Shown here: positions 32,785 through 41,310 of the stretch, in pieces
Layout: every line of letters begins with the position of its first letter
Position numbering within the stretch: position 1 is the stretch's first letter
From: Acidimicrobiaceae bacterium
Lineage (GTDB): Bacteria > Actinomycetota > Acidimicrobiia > Acidimicrobiales > Ilumatobacteraceae
Reading direction: 5' to 3'
Assembly (NCBI GenBank): GCA_947446815.1
Contig: CANFGT010000001.1
Coordinates: 62,001-126,000, forward strand
Length of the DNA stretch: 64,000 nt
Position numbers and translations under genes: made by a program
Notes under the pieces: model-generated
What the model was told of the DNA's origin: nothing
What the model saw: the letters and a program-made list of their open reading frames with translations, nothing else
The model's database searches: none

Positions 32785-33231
32785 ATGGAACATTCCGACG
32801 ACACCGTGGTCATCTACACAGACGGGGCATGTTCAGGAAACCCTGGCCCTGGCGGATGGGCATGGGCGGTGTCGCCCAGTGGGCAGCCACAGGCCAGTGG
32901 TGCAGAGGGACGAAGCACGAACCAGCGCATGGAAATCATGGCGGCATATGACGCCGTGAAGACCTACGCCGACGACCCACGCAAGATCGTCATCGTGGCG
33001 GACTCCACCTACGTCGTGAAGTGCTTCAACGACAAGTGGTGGAAGGGATGGCACGCTCGTGGTTGGAAGAACTCACAGCGTCAACCCGTTGCGAACCGCG
33101 ACTTATGGGAACCGTTTATTGAATTGGTTCTGAGTCGCGGCAACATTGAATTCGCTTGGGTGAAGGGGCATAGCGGTGACCCCATGAATGACCTTGTGGA
33201 TGCCCTTGCCGTTGCTCAGACCCAGCACTGA
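32785..33231 (+). CDS. rnhA: ribonuclease HI
   Basis: A 148-residue enzyme that cleaves the RNA of RNA-DNA hybrids. All catalytic acids are visible: D of YTDGACSGNPGPGGW near residue 10, E of MEIMAAYDAV near 48, D of VADSTYVVK near 69 and D of GHSGDPMNDLVDALA near 134. The basic-loop segment NDKWWKGWHARGWKNSQRQPVANRDLW is the substrate-handling part of the type I enzyme. ATG at 32785 starts the family core; an in-frame ATG at 32746 is upstream. Divergent from aceE. Confidence 0.95.
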   Translation: MEHSDDTVVIYTDGACSGNPGPGGWAWAVSPSGQPQASGAEGRSTNQRMEIMAAYDAVKTYADDPRKIVIVADSTYVVKCFNDKWWKGWHARGWKNSQRQPVANRDLWEPFIELVLSRGNIEFAWVKGHSGDPMNDLVDALAVAQTQH

Positions 33232-33288
33232 CGGGGTCTCGGGCGGTTCGGCTAGGAGCCGACACCCTTCGTTGCGTAGCCTGACTGC

Positions 33289-34074
33289 ATGGAAATCAAA
33301 GGCGTAAGCGCAATTGTCACTGGCGGAGCATCGGGAATCGGTGCCGCCTCCGTTCGTCTCCTGGCTCAGGGTGGGGCAAAGGTCGTCATCGCCGACCTTG
33401 AGCGTCAGCGTGAAGTTGGAGAGGCACTCGCAAAGGAAGTCGGCAATGCCGCTTTCTGCCCAGTGGACGTGACAAAGACAGAAGACATCATCAATGCAGT
33501 GGAAATGGCTAAGTCCATGGGACCACTTCGCGTGCTCGTGAACTCCGCCGGTATCGGTGCAGCACAGCGCACCATCGGTAAGGACGGCCAGTACTCATCT
33601 GCTGCTGACATCGACCGCTTCAAGCTCGTCATCGCCATCAACTTGGTGGGTACCTTCGACGCGATTCGTATCGCAGCGACCGCAATGAGCCAGACCGAGC
33701 CTCTTGAAGACGGCGAGCGAGGCGCAATCGTGAACATCGCATCGGTTGCAGCATTCGACGGCCAGATTGGTCAGAACGCATACTCCGCATCGAAGGGTGG
33801 CGTTGTCGGTATGACATTGCCAGTCGCTCGTGACCTTGCTCCTGTTGGTATTCGTATCAACACTGTTGCTCCTGGTCTCATTGACACTCCTATCTACGGC
33901 AGCGGTGATGCAAGCGAAGCTTTCAAGGCACAGTTGCAGAAGGGCGTTCTCTTCCCACAGAAGTTGGGCAAGCCAGAGCAGCTCGCTTCGATGGTTCTTG
34001 AGTGCATCACGAACAGCTACATGAATGCTGAAACCATCCGCGTGGACGGTGGCATTCGTATGCCGCCTAAGTGA
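33289..34074 (+). CDS. short-chain dehydrogenase, 3-hydroxyacyl-CoA dehydrogenase type 2-like
   Basis: A 261-residue SDR. It has the dinucleotide motif TGGASGIG at about residues 11-18, NSAGIG near 89, the catalytic S of NIASVAAFDG near 148 and YSASK near 162-166. The remainder (DLERQREVGEALAKEVG, VDVTKTEDIINAVEMAK) and the closing IRVDGGIRMPPK match the 3-hydroxyacyl-CoA / 2-methyl-3-hydroxybutyryl-CoA dehydrogenase type of branched-chain and fatty acid catabolism. Its stop overlaps the DUF3445 start by 4 bases. Confidence 0.9.
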   Translation: MEIKGVSAIVTGGASGIGAASVRLLAQGGAKVVIADLERQREVGEALAKEVGNAAFCPVDVTKTEDIINAVEMAKSMGPLRVLVNSAGIGAAQRTIGKDGQYSSAADIDRFKLVIAINLVGTFDAIRIAATAMSQTEPLEDGERGAIVNIASVAAFDGQIGQNAYSASKGGVVGMTLPVARDLAPVGIRINTVAPGLIDTPIYGSGDASEAFKAQLQKGVLFPQKLGKPEQLASMVLECITNSYMNAETIRVDGGIRMPPK

Positions 34075-34982
34075 GCATCGTTTTTCATAACGATCCGTTC
34101 ACGCCGTTTGATCGGCAAGAAACACCTCATAACGATTCCCCGGGCTTTGTCCCGGGGTTTCGTCGTTCTATCGCTATCCCTGACGGGTTGTTGCCGACTG
34201 CTGTTGATGCTGCGCGATTGCGAGTTGGTGCTCGTCCTTTAGATGTTGCGCAATGGGTGTCTGCTGAAGATGCGGACTGGGTGCCAACAATTGCAATGAA
34301 GCGCGCACTCATTGCAGAGCGCCCACAAGAAGTCATTGCGTGCGTTGAAGGTGCAGAAGAAGCGTGCGAAGAAGTCGCAGCAGGAGTGCTCGCTTCACTA
34401 GGTGTGAATCCATCGATGGAATCTGGCATTGATGCTTTAGTGGATGCTGCGTTGCAGGTTGCTGATGACCTCTGCATCTTGTTGCCCGATGAGAAAGGCG
34501 TGCCGCGGCTTGCCGCTGCTGTGTTGTGTTCGCCGAATCGTTGGCGCTTGGCCGAGAAAATAGGCGGCACGATGAGCAGCATCCATTCACCCGTGGCGCG
34601 TTATGAGGAAGATCTCACTTCACCCGTCAATTCAGTGATGATGCGATTGAATCCTGAGCGTCCGATGTGGCGTATCAACTGGGGAATCTCCAATCATCCT
34701 GCGTTGTTTCAGCCCGACACTCCGCCTGTAACACCCGAGATAGATGCGGCCGATATGTGGTTCCGGGTGGAGTGGCAGACATTGCGTCGCTTGCCATTAA
34801 CCGGCGGCATCTTGTTCACGATTCGCACGTATGTAGAGAAGTTGTCGGACTTTATGGAACGTGATCAACCATTAGTGCAAGACATTGCGGAACTAGTGAA
34901 CAAGATTCATGAAGATGTGGCGCAGTACAAGAGCATCGCGCCGTACCGCGAAAAACTCTTCGCGTATTTCGAAACCCGCTAG
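34071..34982 (+). CDS. DUF3445 / heme-dependent oxidative N-demethylase-like protein
   Basis: A 303-residue protein. The region LAAAVLCSPNRWRLAEKIGGTMSSIHSPVARYEEDLTSPVNSVMMRL at about residues 142-188, then WRINWGISNHPALFQ, and FTIRTYVEKLSDF are the signature of DUF3445, whose characterised fungal and bacterial members are heme-dependent oxidative N-demethylases of dimethylamine/choline-like substrates. Substrate here unknown. The GTG at 34071 overlaps the SDR stop (GTGA), so it is translationally coupled to that gene. Convergent with the MOSC gene. Confidence 0.82.
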   Translation: MSIVFHNDPFTPFDRQETPHNDSPGFVPGFRRSIAIPDGLLPTAVDAARLRVGARPLDVAQWVSAEDADWVPTIAMKRALIAERPQEVIACVEGAEEACEEVAAGVLASLGVNPSMESGIDALVDAALQVADDLCILLPDEKGVPRLAAAVLCSPNRWRLAEKIGGTMSSIHSPVARYEEDLTSPVNSVMMRLNPERPMWRINWGISNHPALFQPDTPPVTPEIDAADMWFRVEWQTLRRLPLTGGILFTIRTYVEKLSDFMERDQPLVQDIAELVNKIHEDVAQYKSIAPYREKLFAYFETR

Positions 34983-35518
34983 ACGCGTTGTAGGGGTGAA
35001 TGAGGCAGCGGTGGTAGAGCGACTTCAATAGTGTCGCTGATGTTCACTGTTCCGCCGACAATGACAATGGCCATCACGCCGGCCCGTCGCTGAACTTCGC
35101 CCTGTTCATCTTTGGGCAGGCATTGCTTGAGGAGGCCACTTCGGAAATCGTCGATTTGGTGACATGGATTGCGTAAACCCGTCAATGCAAGAAGTGCCTC
35201 TTTGCCAATACGCAAGAGAGTGCCGACAGGGAGGTCGTGTAAGTCAATGCCTGATGTGGTGATGTTCTCTCCAAGATCTCCTGGCTTTACATCAAAGCCA
35301 TTGTTCACGAGTTCAGACAAAATTTCTGAAGGGATGAGATGAACTTGTCGAAGATTAGGTGTTGATGGGTTGATTGCGACTCGGGACCGGTGCTTGACCG
35401 TAGGGCCTGCGTGCGCATCGCCTTCCACTCCATGGCCGGCGATGAGTGTGATGCGATCCTGTGAAAATTTTGAGAATGAATGCTCGGGTGAGACATGAAG
35501 ATGCGCAACGAACGACAT
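34979..35518 (-). CDS. MOSC domain protein
   Basis: A 179-residue protein of the MOSC family. Seen are the opening beta strand ITLIAGHGVEGDAHAG at about residues 23-38, RQVHLIPSEILSEL, and the signature LGENITTSGIDLHDLPVGTLLRIGKEALLALTGLRNPCHQIDDF at about 82-125 with the conserved cysteine of NPCHQ. MOSC proteins (YiiM/MOCO sulfurase C-terminal type) bind molybdenum cofactor or act as N-hydroxylated-base reductase partners. Solitary domain; partner unknown. Five bases downstream of argJ on the same strand. Confidence 0.88.
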   Translation of the reverse strand: MSFVAHLHVSPEHSFSKFSQDRITLIAGHGVEGDAHAGPTVKHRSRVAINPSTPNLRQVHLIPSEILSELVNNGFDVKPGDLGENITTSGIDLHDLPVGTLLRIGKEALLALTGLRNPCHQIDDFRSGLLKQCLPKDEQGEVQRRAGVMAIVIVGGTVNISDTIEVALPPLPHSPLQRV

Positions 35519-35523
35519 AAAAA

Positions 35524-36681
35524 TCAGGTGGTGTAGTCGGCGTTGATGCGTACGTAGCCATCGGTGAGGTCACATCCCCACACGGTGGCCGATGTGTTGC
35601 CCGTGTTGAGCGACACATGGATCAACACGTCATCGCCCTTCATGTATTCGCTCAGCTTTGCAAGACCACCTTCATCGACTTGTGATGGGTACACCTCTTG
35701 TGTGCCGAAGCGAATGACGACCATTTCCTGATCGATGTCGGTGTAATCACTGCACTTACCAATAGCCATTGCCACGCGGCCCCAATTGGGGTCTGCACCG
35801 TGCACTGCGGTCTTGACGAGTGGTGAGTTCACGATTGCTTTCGCCACTGTCTTGGCTTGCATTTCATCACGTGCATTATCAACGCGCACTTCAATGAGTG
35901 TCTCGGCGCCTTCGCCATCGCGCGCAATCTTCTTCGTGAGTTCCAACATCACCGATTCAAGTGCAACTTCGAATGCCTGTGCATCAACTGCACCTGCAGC
36001 ACCACTGGCCAACACAATCGCGGTGTCGCTGGTGGATGTGTCGGTGTCGATGGAGACGCAGTTGAAGGTGCGGTTGACAACACGACGGAATGTTGCATCA
36101 AGGTCTTCGGAAGACACAGATGCATCAGAGAAGATCATCGCAATCATCGTTGCCATGTCTGGCTCGATCATTCCCACGCCCTTGGCAACGCCAACAACGC
36201 GTGCTGAAGAACCTGCAACAGTTGCTTCAGCAACCTTGTGCACCGTGTCGGTGGTCATGATGCCGCGTGCAACTTCTTCAGCATCCTTCGCCGGCAATGG
36301 GAAGGGCAGCGCTGCGATTCCAGTGCGAATTCGGTCGATGGGATAAAGCCGACCAATGACACCTGTCGATGCGATGAGAACTTCAGAAGCGCTGATGCCC
36401 AACTTGGTGGCGACAGACGCCGTGACTTCTTCTGCATGAGCCAGACCCTCGGGGCCATTGGCAACGTTTGCATTTTTAGAAATCACGACCATTGCGCGTG
36501 CGTGGCCTGTGTTGTGGCGCCGTGAGACTTCGACAGATGGTCCTGCGAAACGGCTCTTGGTGAACACGCCGGCGGATGTGGAGCCAGCGTCGGCGAGCAC
36601 CACGGTGAAATCTTTGCTGTCGTCTTTGACGCCCACATTGGCGACGTATGACGAGAAACCTTGGGGGAGAGAAATTGCCAC
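35524..36681 (-). CDS. argJ: bifunctional ornithine acetyltransferase / N-acetylglutamate synthase
   Basis: A 385-residue enzyme of the arginine acetyl cycle. It starts LPQGFSSYVANVGVKDDSKDFTVVLADAGSTSAGVFTKS; the autocleavage site is MIEPDMATMIAM with the new N-terminal threonine at residue 178, and the chain ends GCDLTDGYVRINADYTT, as in ArgJ. Homologs have KGSGMI-x-P-N-MATML; here the lysine-valine-glycine and E-P-D variants are conservative. No other arginine gene lies nearby. It is divergent from the hydantoinase with a 50-base gap. Confidence 0.93.
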   Translation of the reverse strand: MAISLPQGFSSYVANVGVKDDSKDFTVVLADAGSTSAGVFTKSRFAGPSVEVSRRHNTGHARAMVVISKNANVANGPEGLAHAEEVTASVATKLGISASEVLIASTGVIGRLYPIDRIRTGIAALPFPLPAKDAEEVARGIMTTDTVHKVAEATVAGSSARVVGVAKGVGMIEPDMATMIAMIFSDASVSSEDLDATFRRVVNRTFNCVSIDTDTSTSDTAIVLASGAAGAVDAQAFEVALESVMLELTKKIARDGEGAETLIEVRVDNARDEMQAKTVAKAIVNSPLVKTAVHGADPNWGRVAMAIGKCSDYTDIDQEMVVIRFGTQEVYPSQVDEGGLAKLSEYMKGDDVLIHVSLNTGNTSATVWGCDLTDGYVRINADYTT

Positions 36682-36685
36682 GTAA

Positions 36686-36722
36686 GAGGTTTAGCACCGA
36701 CAACATGGTGTTGGAGGTTTAG
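36686..36722. promoter_or_regulatory. short intergenic region with direct repeat between argJ and hydantoinase
   Basis: GAGGTTTAG occurs twice, at 36686-36694 and 36714-36722, 28 bases apart, in the 50-base gap that separates the divergent genes. An inverted CACC/GGTG element lies between them. Either could serve a regulator such as a dimeric arginine or pyrimidine repressor; none is claimed. The GGAGG at 36713-36717 may be the ribosome-binding site of the hydantoinase. Confidence 0.35.
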
Positions 36723-36731
36723 ATTTGTGGT

Positions 36732-38141
36732 GTGCGCACCCTGATTCTCAATGGAACCGTCATTAATGCTGATGGCAGGGTCGATGCAGACGTCTCGATT
36801 GAGAATGGTCGCTTCCAATCCATCGTGCCGAAGTCTGCAGGTGGCATCGCACCTGGCCCTGATGATCGTGTGATTGATGCGGCGGGATGTCTCGTTGTCC
36901 CTGGTGGCGTTGATGCTCACGTGCACATGCAGCTCGACACGGGAACCATGTCGTCATCGGACACTTTTTTGTCCGGCACCACAGCTGCAGCGCACGGTGG
37001 CACCACCACGATTATCGATTTCTCTGAACAGCGTCTCGGCGGCAACGTGCTGCAGTCTTTTGAGAAGCGTTTGTCTGAAGCGGAAGGCCAATGCGTTATT
37101 GACTGGGGCTTGCATCAAGTTCTTGGCGGGGTCGATGAACAAGCTCTCATCGACACTCGTTCACTCATTGAACGCGAAGGCGTTGCATCGATCAAGTTGT
37201 TCATGGCGTATCCGGGCCGCTTGTACTCCGACGATGGTCAAATTCTGCGAGCACTACAGATGTGTGCTGATACCGGAATGATGGCCATGGTGCACGCAGA
37301 GAATGGTCTTGCCATTGATGTGCTGATTGAACAAGCAGTTGCCGCTGGAAATCTCACTCCGGATTTCCATTCGCGTACTCGTCCGCCAGAGTTGGAAGCA
37401 GAAGCTGTGCATCGCGCTGGTGTGCTCGCACGAGTCGCAGGAAATGCACCGCTATACATCGTGCATCTCTCTAGCTCTCATGCATTGCGCGAAGTAGTGG
37501 AAGCACGTTCACGCGGCACGAACATCTTTGCTGAGACATGCCCGCAGTATCTGCACCTCTCGCTAGAGGATCATCTCGGCAAGGGTTGGCCTGATGGTGC
37601 CGCATACATTTGCTCGACGCCATTGCGTTCAAAGCATGAACATCACCAAGCAGACCTCTGGGAAGGCTTGCGTGTTGATCAACTAGCAGTTGTGAGTACG
37701 GACCATTGCCCGTTCTGTTTGCGTGAGCAGAAGTTGGCCAACGGCGAAGCATTCAATGTTGTGCCGAACGGTATTGGTGGCGTTGAACACCGAATGGACC
37801 TCGTATTCCAAGGTGTAGTTGCTGGTCACATCACGGCGGAACGTTGGGTGGAAGTGTGCTCCACGGCTCCTGCGCGTCTCTTTGGTCTTCCGCAAAAAGG
37901 TGCGATTCGCGAAGGTCTTGATGCCGACGTGGTGGTGTACGACCCCAACGCGCCGCAGGTGCTGGGGCAAGCGATGCATCACATGAATCTTGATCACTCT
38001 GCATATGAAGGCATGAACATCACGGGCAAAGTGCGAACAGTTGTGTCGCGTGGTGATGTCATTGTTGACAACGGCGAGTTTTTGGGGACTGCCGGACGTG
38101 GCCAGTATCTGCGTCGTGCTGTCTCGCAGCACATTCGCTAA
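36732..38141 (+). CDS. dihydropyrimidinase / hydantoinase family amidohydrolase
   Basis: A 469-residue cyclic-imide hydrolase. Metal ligands of the TIM-barrel family are present: HVHMQL at about residues 60-65, the carboxylated lysine in ASIKLFMAYPG near 156, HAENG near 189, HLSSSHALREVV near 245 and the aspartate in VVSTDHCPF near 320. The start is GTG at 36732. Such enzymes open dihydrouracil, hydantoins or allantoin-like rings; specificity is not clear. Abuts the convergent SRPBCC gene at the stop codons. Confidence 0.92.
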   Translation: MRTLILNGTVINADGRVDADVSIENGRFQSIVPKSAGGIAPGPDDRVIDAAGCLVVPGGVDAHVHMQLDTGTMSSSDTFLSGTTAAAHGGTTTIIDFSEQRLGGNVLQSFEKRLSEAEGQCVIDWGLHQVLGGVDEQALIDTRSLIEREGVASIKLFMAYPGRLYSDDGQILRALQMCADTGMMAMVHAENGLAIDVLIEQAVAAGNLTPDFHSRTRPPELEAEAVHRAGVLARVAGNAPLYIVHLSSSHALREVVEARSRGTNIFAETCPQYLHLSLEDHLGKGWPDGAAYICSTPLRSKHEHHQADLWEGLRVDQLAVVSTDHCPFCLREQKLANGEAFNVVPNGIGGVEHRMDLVFQGVVAGHITAERWVEVCSTAPARLFGLPQKGAIREGLDADVVVYDPNAPQVLGQAMHHMNLDHSAYEGMNITGKVRTVVSRGDVIVDNGEFLGTAGRGQYLRRAVSQHIR

Positions 38142-38588
38142 TTACTTTGTAAAGACTCGTACCAAATTCGCAAGAGTCTTCTCAATGGACTTTGCATTAT
38201 TGCTCGGTGCATTCATGATCTTGAGGCCCAAGTAACTCTTAGCGGTGTTCATATCGAACTCTTCAGTCACTTTTGTTCCGCCGTCCACTGGCTCCAGGAT
38301 GTATCGCCACACATGTCCACCGATATGACGCCAACCGATGCGCGAGCCTTCTTCAAACTCGACCACTGTGTTCATCATGGTGTACGGCACAACAATTCGC
38401 ATTTTCATGCCGAACTTTGCATTCAACGACAGGCGTTCTGGCGCATCGAGGTTTGCATCCTTGACAGAACCGGATCCATCAATCTCGTGATGGCGGCGTG
38501 GGTCTGCCAACAAATTGAAAATGTCTGCAGCGGGTGCAGGAACAACGACAGAACGAGAGACGATCTTGGAAGGGTCAGAAGTGGTCAT
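38142..38588 (-). CDS. SRPBCC (START/Bet v 1-like) family protein
   Basis: A 148-residue helix-grip protein. It starts SRSVVVPAPAADIFNLLADPRRHHEIDGSGSV, has GWRHIGGHVWRYILEPVDGGTKVTEEFD in the middle and a long C-terminal helix, like polyketide-cyclase/lipid-binding SRPBCC proteins. ATG at 38588 is the start, overlapping the stop of the FAD enzyme by 4 bases. With the FAD oxidoreductase and TIGR01777 gene it forms a three-gene transcript; it may bind a lipid-like product made by that pair. Confidence 0.85.
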   Translation of the reverse strand: MTTSDPSKIVSRSVVVPAPAADIFNLLADPRRHHEIDGSGSVKDANLDAPERLSLNAKFGMKMRIVVPYTMMNTVVEFEEGSRIGWRHIGGHVWRYILEPVDGGTKVTEEFDMNTAKSYLGLKIMNAPSNNAKSIEKTLANLVRVFTK

Positions 38589-39841
38589 ACAGACAGTCTG
38601 ACTTGTTGAGCAACCAATTCCGCACAACGACGACCGGAGTACATTGCTCCCTGGGCTGACCCTGTGTCTCGGTGATCACCACACACGTATAGGCCATCGC
38701 CAAGCGAAACTTTTTTCTTTGGAGAAAAGGGTGCATCTTGCCCTGGCTGCCCATGGGGAATTTTGTAGGTACGCAGGTGTGTCCAGGAGTCCACTTGGGC
38801 GCCCCACCAACTACGAAGTTGTGTACGGGCGATGGCTTCAAGATCTCCATCAATCACGCCAGGTAATGCAGCAGCAATGAGGTGTTTGCCCGCTGGTGCG
38901 TAATGCGGCGACACAAGCGACATCACCGCAACGTTGAGGACCGGACCTTGTCCATGCCCGTCGAGAACAACGTACGCGCCATCAACAGGAGGTGTGGCGG
39001 CAGAGAAATACACGCATCCGGCGGCACGTGATGCAACAGGTGGGAGTCCGAGCAGTTGTGCGGCAACGGGGCCTTCGGTTGCCACGATGATGGCTTGTGC
39101 GGAGATGGTGTGACCGTTTGCAAGAGTGACGGATCCAGAAGCAACCGAATGAACCGCGGTGTTGAGATGAAGAGATGTTGTAGTCAATGATGCAGCAAGT
39201 TGCTCGGAAATCTGTCCCATTCCGTGAGCAGGAACAACGGAGTCTCCATTTGCGAGTGTGCGAAAAATGACATCAAACATGCGCCGCGATGTGGAGAGCG
39301 ATGGATCAAGCTGAATTCCACCAACGAGTGGACGAAAGAATCTCTCGATCATCTTGGAAGAGAAGCCCATTGCACGAAGCGCAGTTGCGGTGGGCATGTC
39401 CTGCCCGCGCAATAGTTGCTTCGGATCTGCTCGCTTCAACTTCGTGCGCATGAGTGCGATGCGTGCTTTGTCCCAGACTGTGCCAATGGGTGCAAATGTC
39501 GTGCTCACCAAAGTTTTTGGCCGACGGAAAGGGTCGCCAACAATGTGCGACTTGCCTTCGCGCCAGACATTTGCGCCAGGTTCGAAGGCGCGTAGGTCTA
39601 GTGCAGGAATGTCGAGGTGGCGATGAATCTCTGGATAACCAGTTAAGAGAACTTGGAAACCGCGATCAAGGATGTAGCCGTCGACGATGTCGCTGCGAAC
39701 TCGTCCACCAACGCCATCCGATGCCTCAAGAAGTACCGGCGAGAAGCCGTTCTGCTCTAGGACTCGTGCAGCAACAAGACCTGCAAGCCCTGCGCCAACA
39801 ATGACGATGTCGGCCTGTGTGGGGAGAGAAGTATTCGTCAC
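38585..39841 (-). CDS. NAD(P)/FAD-dependent oxidoreductase, phytoene-desaturase-like superfamily
   Basis: A 418-residue flavoenzyme. The N-terminal Rossmann motif is ADIVIVGAGLAGLVAARVLEQNGFSPVLLEASDGVGGRVRSD at about residues 9-50, and the C-terminal FAD-binding segment is GLYVCGDHRDTGSAQGAMYSGRRCAELV at about 385-412. The type resembles amine-oxidase/carotene-desaturase-like proteins with PF01593. Substrate is unresolved; it should not be named a carotenoid enzyme without further evidence. Coupled by 4-base overlaps with genes on both sides. Confidence 0.87.
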   Translation of the reverse strand: MTNTSLPTQADIVIVGAGLAGLVAARVLEQNGFSPVLLEASDGVGGRVRSDIVDGYILDRGFQVLLTGYPEIHRHLDIPALDLRAFEPGANVWREGKSHIVGDPFRRPKTLVSTTFAPIGTVWDKARIALMRTKLKRADPKQLLRGQDMPTATALRAMGFSSKMIERFFRPLVGGIQLDPSLSTSRRMFDVIFRTLANGDSVVPAHGMGQISEQLAASLTTTSLHLNTAVHSVASGSVTLANGHTISAQAIIVATEGPVAAQLLGLPPVASRAAGCVYFSAATPPVDGAYVVLDGHGQGPVLNVAVMSLVSPHYAPAGKHLIAAALPGVIDGDLEAIARTQLRSWWGAQVDSWTHLRTYKIPHGQPGQDAPFSPKKKVSLGDGLYVCGDHRDTGSAQGAMYSGRRCAELVAQQVRLSV

Positions 39842-40734
39842 TTCTTCAGTAGAGCACGAAGCGCGACATCAAGTGTTTGATGCGAGAAGACAAAACCATC
39901 TTTGGTGAGCGCATCGGGGATGACGCGTTGGCCGGTGAAGAGCAATGCATCTGCGAGTTCGCTACCCAACAACAACTTCGGACCAAACGGCGGGATGGGG
40001 AAGAGTGCAGGTCGTGACAAGGTGGATGCAAGAACTTTGGTGAACTCTGCATTCGTCACGGGCTCTGGTGCGGTGAGATTCACGGGGCCTGACAACTGTG
40101 AATTGAGGAGGTGAATGATGGCGCGCACTTCGTCGGTGATGCTGATCCAGCTCTGCCACTGCTTGCCGTTTCCAAACTTTCCGCCAAGACCCAATTTGAA
40201 CAAGGGCAATTGCTTCTTTAGTGCGCCACCCTTAGGTGACAACACGATGCCCGTACGAAGGAACACGGTGCGAATACCTGCTGCAGCTGCGGGTGCAGCT
40301 GCGTCTTCCCATGCGCAACACACATCGGCGAGAAAGCCATCGCCGTCGGCGGCGGATTCATCAAGGATGTCGTCGTTGCTTGCACCGTAGATGCCGATTG
40401 CCGAACCAGACAGAAATACTTTTGGCTTGACCTCAAGTGTCGCCATGGTGTTGGCAAGAAGTGAAGTTCCTAATGTGCGGCTCTCGAGTATTTCCATTTT
40501 GTAAGCATCAGTCCATCGCTTGTCGCCGATGCCGGCGCCTGCAAGATGCACCACAGCGTCAACTCCATCGAAGGCCGACTGATTCATAATCGAATTCTTT
40601 GGGTCCCACTGCACTTCATCGTTTCGGCGAGGTTCGCGCCGAACGGCTGCCACGACGGTGTGACCTTGGGCTTTGAGTTCGGTGGAGAGGGCACGGCCAA
40701 TGAGTCCAGAGGCGCCAGTAACAAGAATCTTCAT
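39838..40734 (-). CDS. TIGR01777 family oxidoreductase (YfcH-like extended SDR)
   Basis: A 298-residue SDR-like protein. It starts MKILVTGASGLIGRALSTELKAQGHTVVAAVRRE, has VDAVVHLAGAGIGDKRWTDAYK and VFLSGSAIGIYG, and closes with a DUF1731-like C-terminal piece (PPFGPKLLLGSELADALLFTGQRVIPDALTKDGFVFSH) that defines TIGR01777. In the family the usual catalytic tyrosine is sometimes absent. ATG at 40734. First gene of the transcript TIGR01777 / FAD enzyme / SRPBCC. Role likely in redox metabolism of a lipid; unproved. Confidence 0.9.
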   Translation of the reverse strand: MKILVTGASGLIGRALSTELKAQGHTVVAAVRREPRRNDEVQWDPKNSIMNQSAFDGVDAVVHLAGAGIGDKRWTDAYKMEILESRTLGTSLLANTMATLEVKPKVFLSGSAIGIYGASNDDILDESAADGDGFLADVCCAWEDAAAPAAAAGIRTVFLRTGIVLSPKGGALKKQLPLFKLGLGGKFGNGKQWQSWISITDEVRAIIHLLNSQLSGPVNLTAPEPVTNAEFTKVLASTLSRPALFPIPPFGPKLLLGSELADALLFTGQRVIPDALTKDGFVFSHQTLDVALRALLKK

Positions 40735-40837
40735 GCCACAGTCAACCCCGCAAGACGAAGGGTTGTTCCCTTGGTCTGTGGTGACCAAAGTCCTGTTCTA
40801 GGTCAGCGATGGGGTGGGGGCGTAGCCTGAGAGCCGT

Positions 40838-41248
40838 ATGAGCACCCGCAAACTCATCCTCACCGCCCTGATCTGTGGCCTGGCCATCATGGTGGCGGGC
40901 GGTACCAAGTTGTTCCAGATGGCAACCGACCACTCCAAACCGGTGCTCTTTAGCCTTGGTCACCGCCAGACATTGTCGGATATGACGGTCTCGGTGAGAA
41001 AAGTGGAGCAAGCAGTGGATGCCACCTTGGTCACGGTGACGATGGTGGGTGTGGACGGAGCAGTAGCCACCGAAGGCTGGCGGCTCCTGTCGGGAGGCGA
41101 AGTGACGTCTCCGTTGTTGTCGAAGTCAACGTGCGAGGCAACCACCAAGAACACGGTGGAGACCTGCATCGTGGGGTTTGCGAAAAGCACGGGAAGTGTG
41201 ACGATTGCCTATCTGAGGGCAGGACAGCAATCTCAGTGGGCTCCCTAG
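40838..41248 (+). CDS. hypothetical membrane-anchored extracytoplasmic protein
   Basis: A 136-residue protein: N-terminal hydrophobic helix (LILTALICGLAIMVAGGTKLF, about residues 5-25) and a beta-rich rest with two cysteines (STCEATTKNTVETCIVGF) that could form a disulfide outside the cytoplasm. It is a candidate signal-anchored protein of unknown function, conserved in appearance but not recognised. It lies 62 bases upstream of lpd on the same strand; co-transcription is possible but a separate promoter region (41249-41310) is available to lpd. Confidence 0.7.
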   Translation: MSTRKLILTALICGLAIMVAGGTKLFQMATDHSKPVLFSLGHRQTLSDMTVSVRKVEQAVDATLVTVTMVGVDGAVATEGWRLLSGGEVTSPLLSKSTCEATTKNTVETCIVGFAKSTGSVTIAYLRAGQQSQWAP

Positions 41249-41310
41249 GGCAAACGGCTACCGTATAAGTAGTCGGTACAGCGTCGTATCGATGATTGGA
41301 GAAGACCCCC

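Noticed and set aside
33248-33262. Hairpin TCGGCT/AGCCGA after rnhA as a terminator
   Set aside because: Stem of 6 bp with a 3-base loop and no T-run; too weak to call.
38585-39841. Naming the FAD enzyme a carotenoid (phytoene) desaturase that could supply retinal
   Set aside because: Only the general amine-oxidase/desaturase FAD motif is visible; no crt genes or beta-carotene dioxygenase adjoin it.
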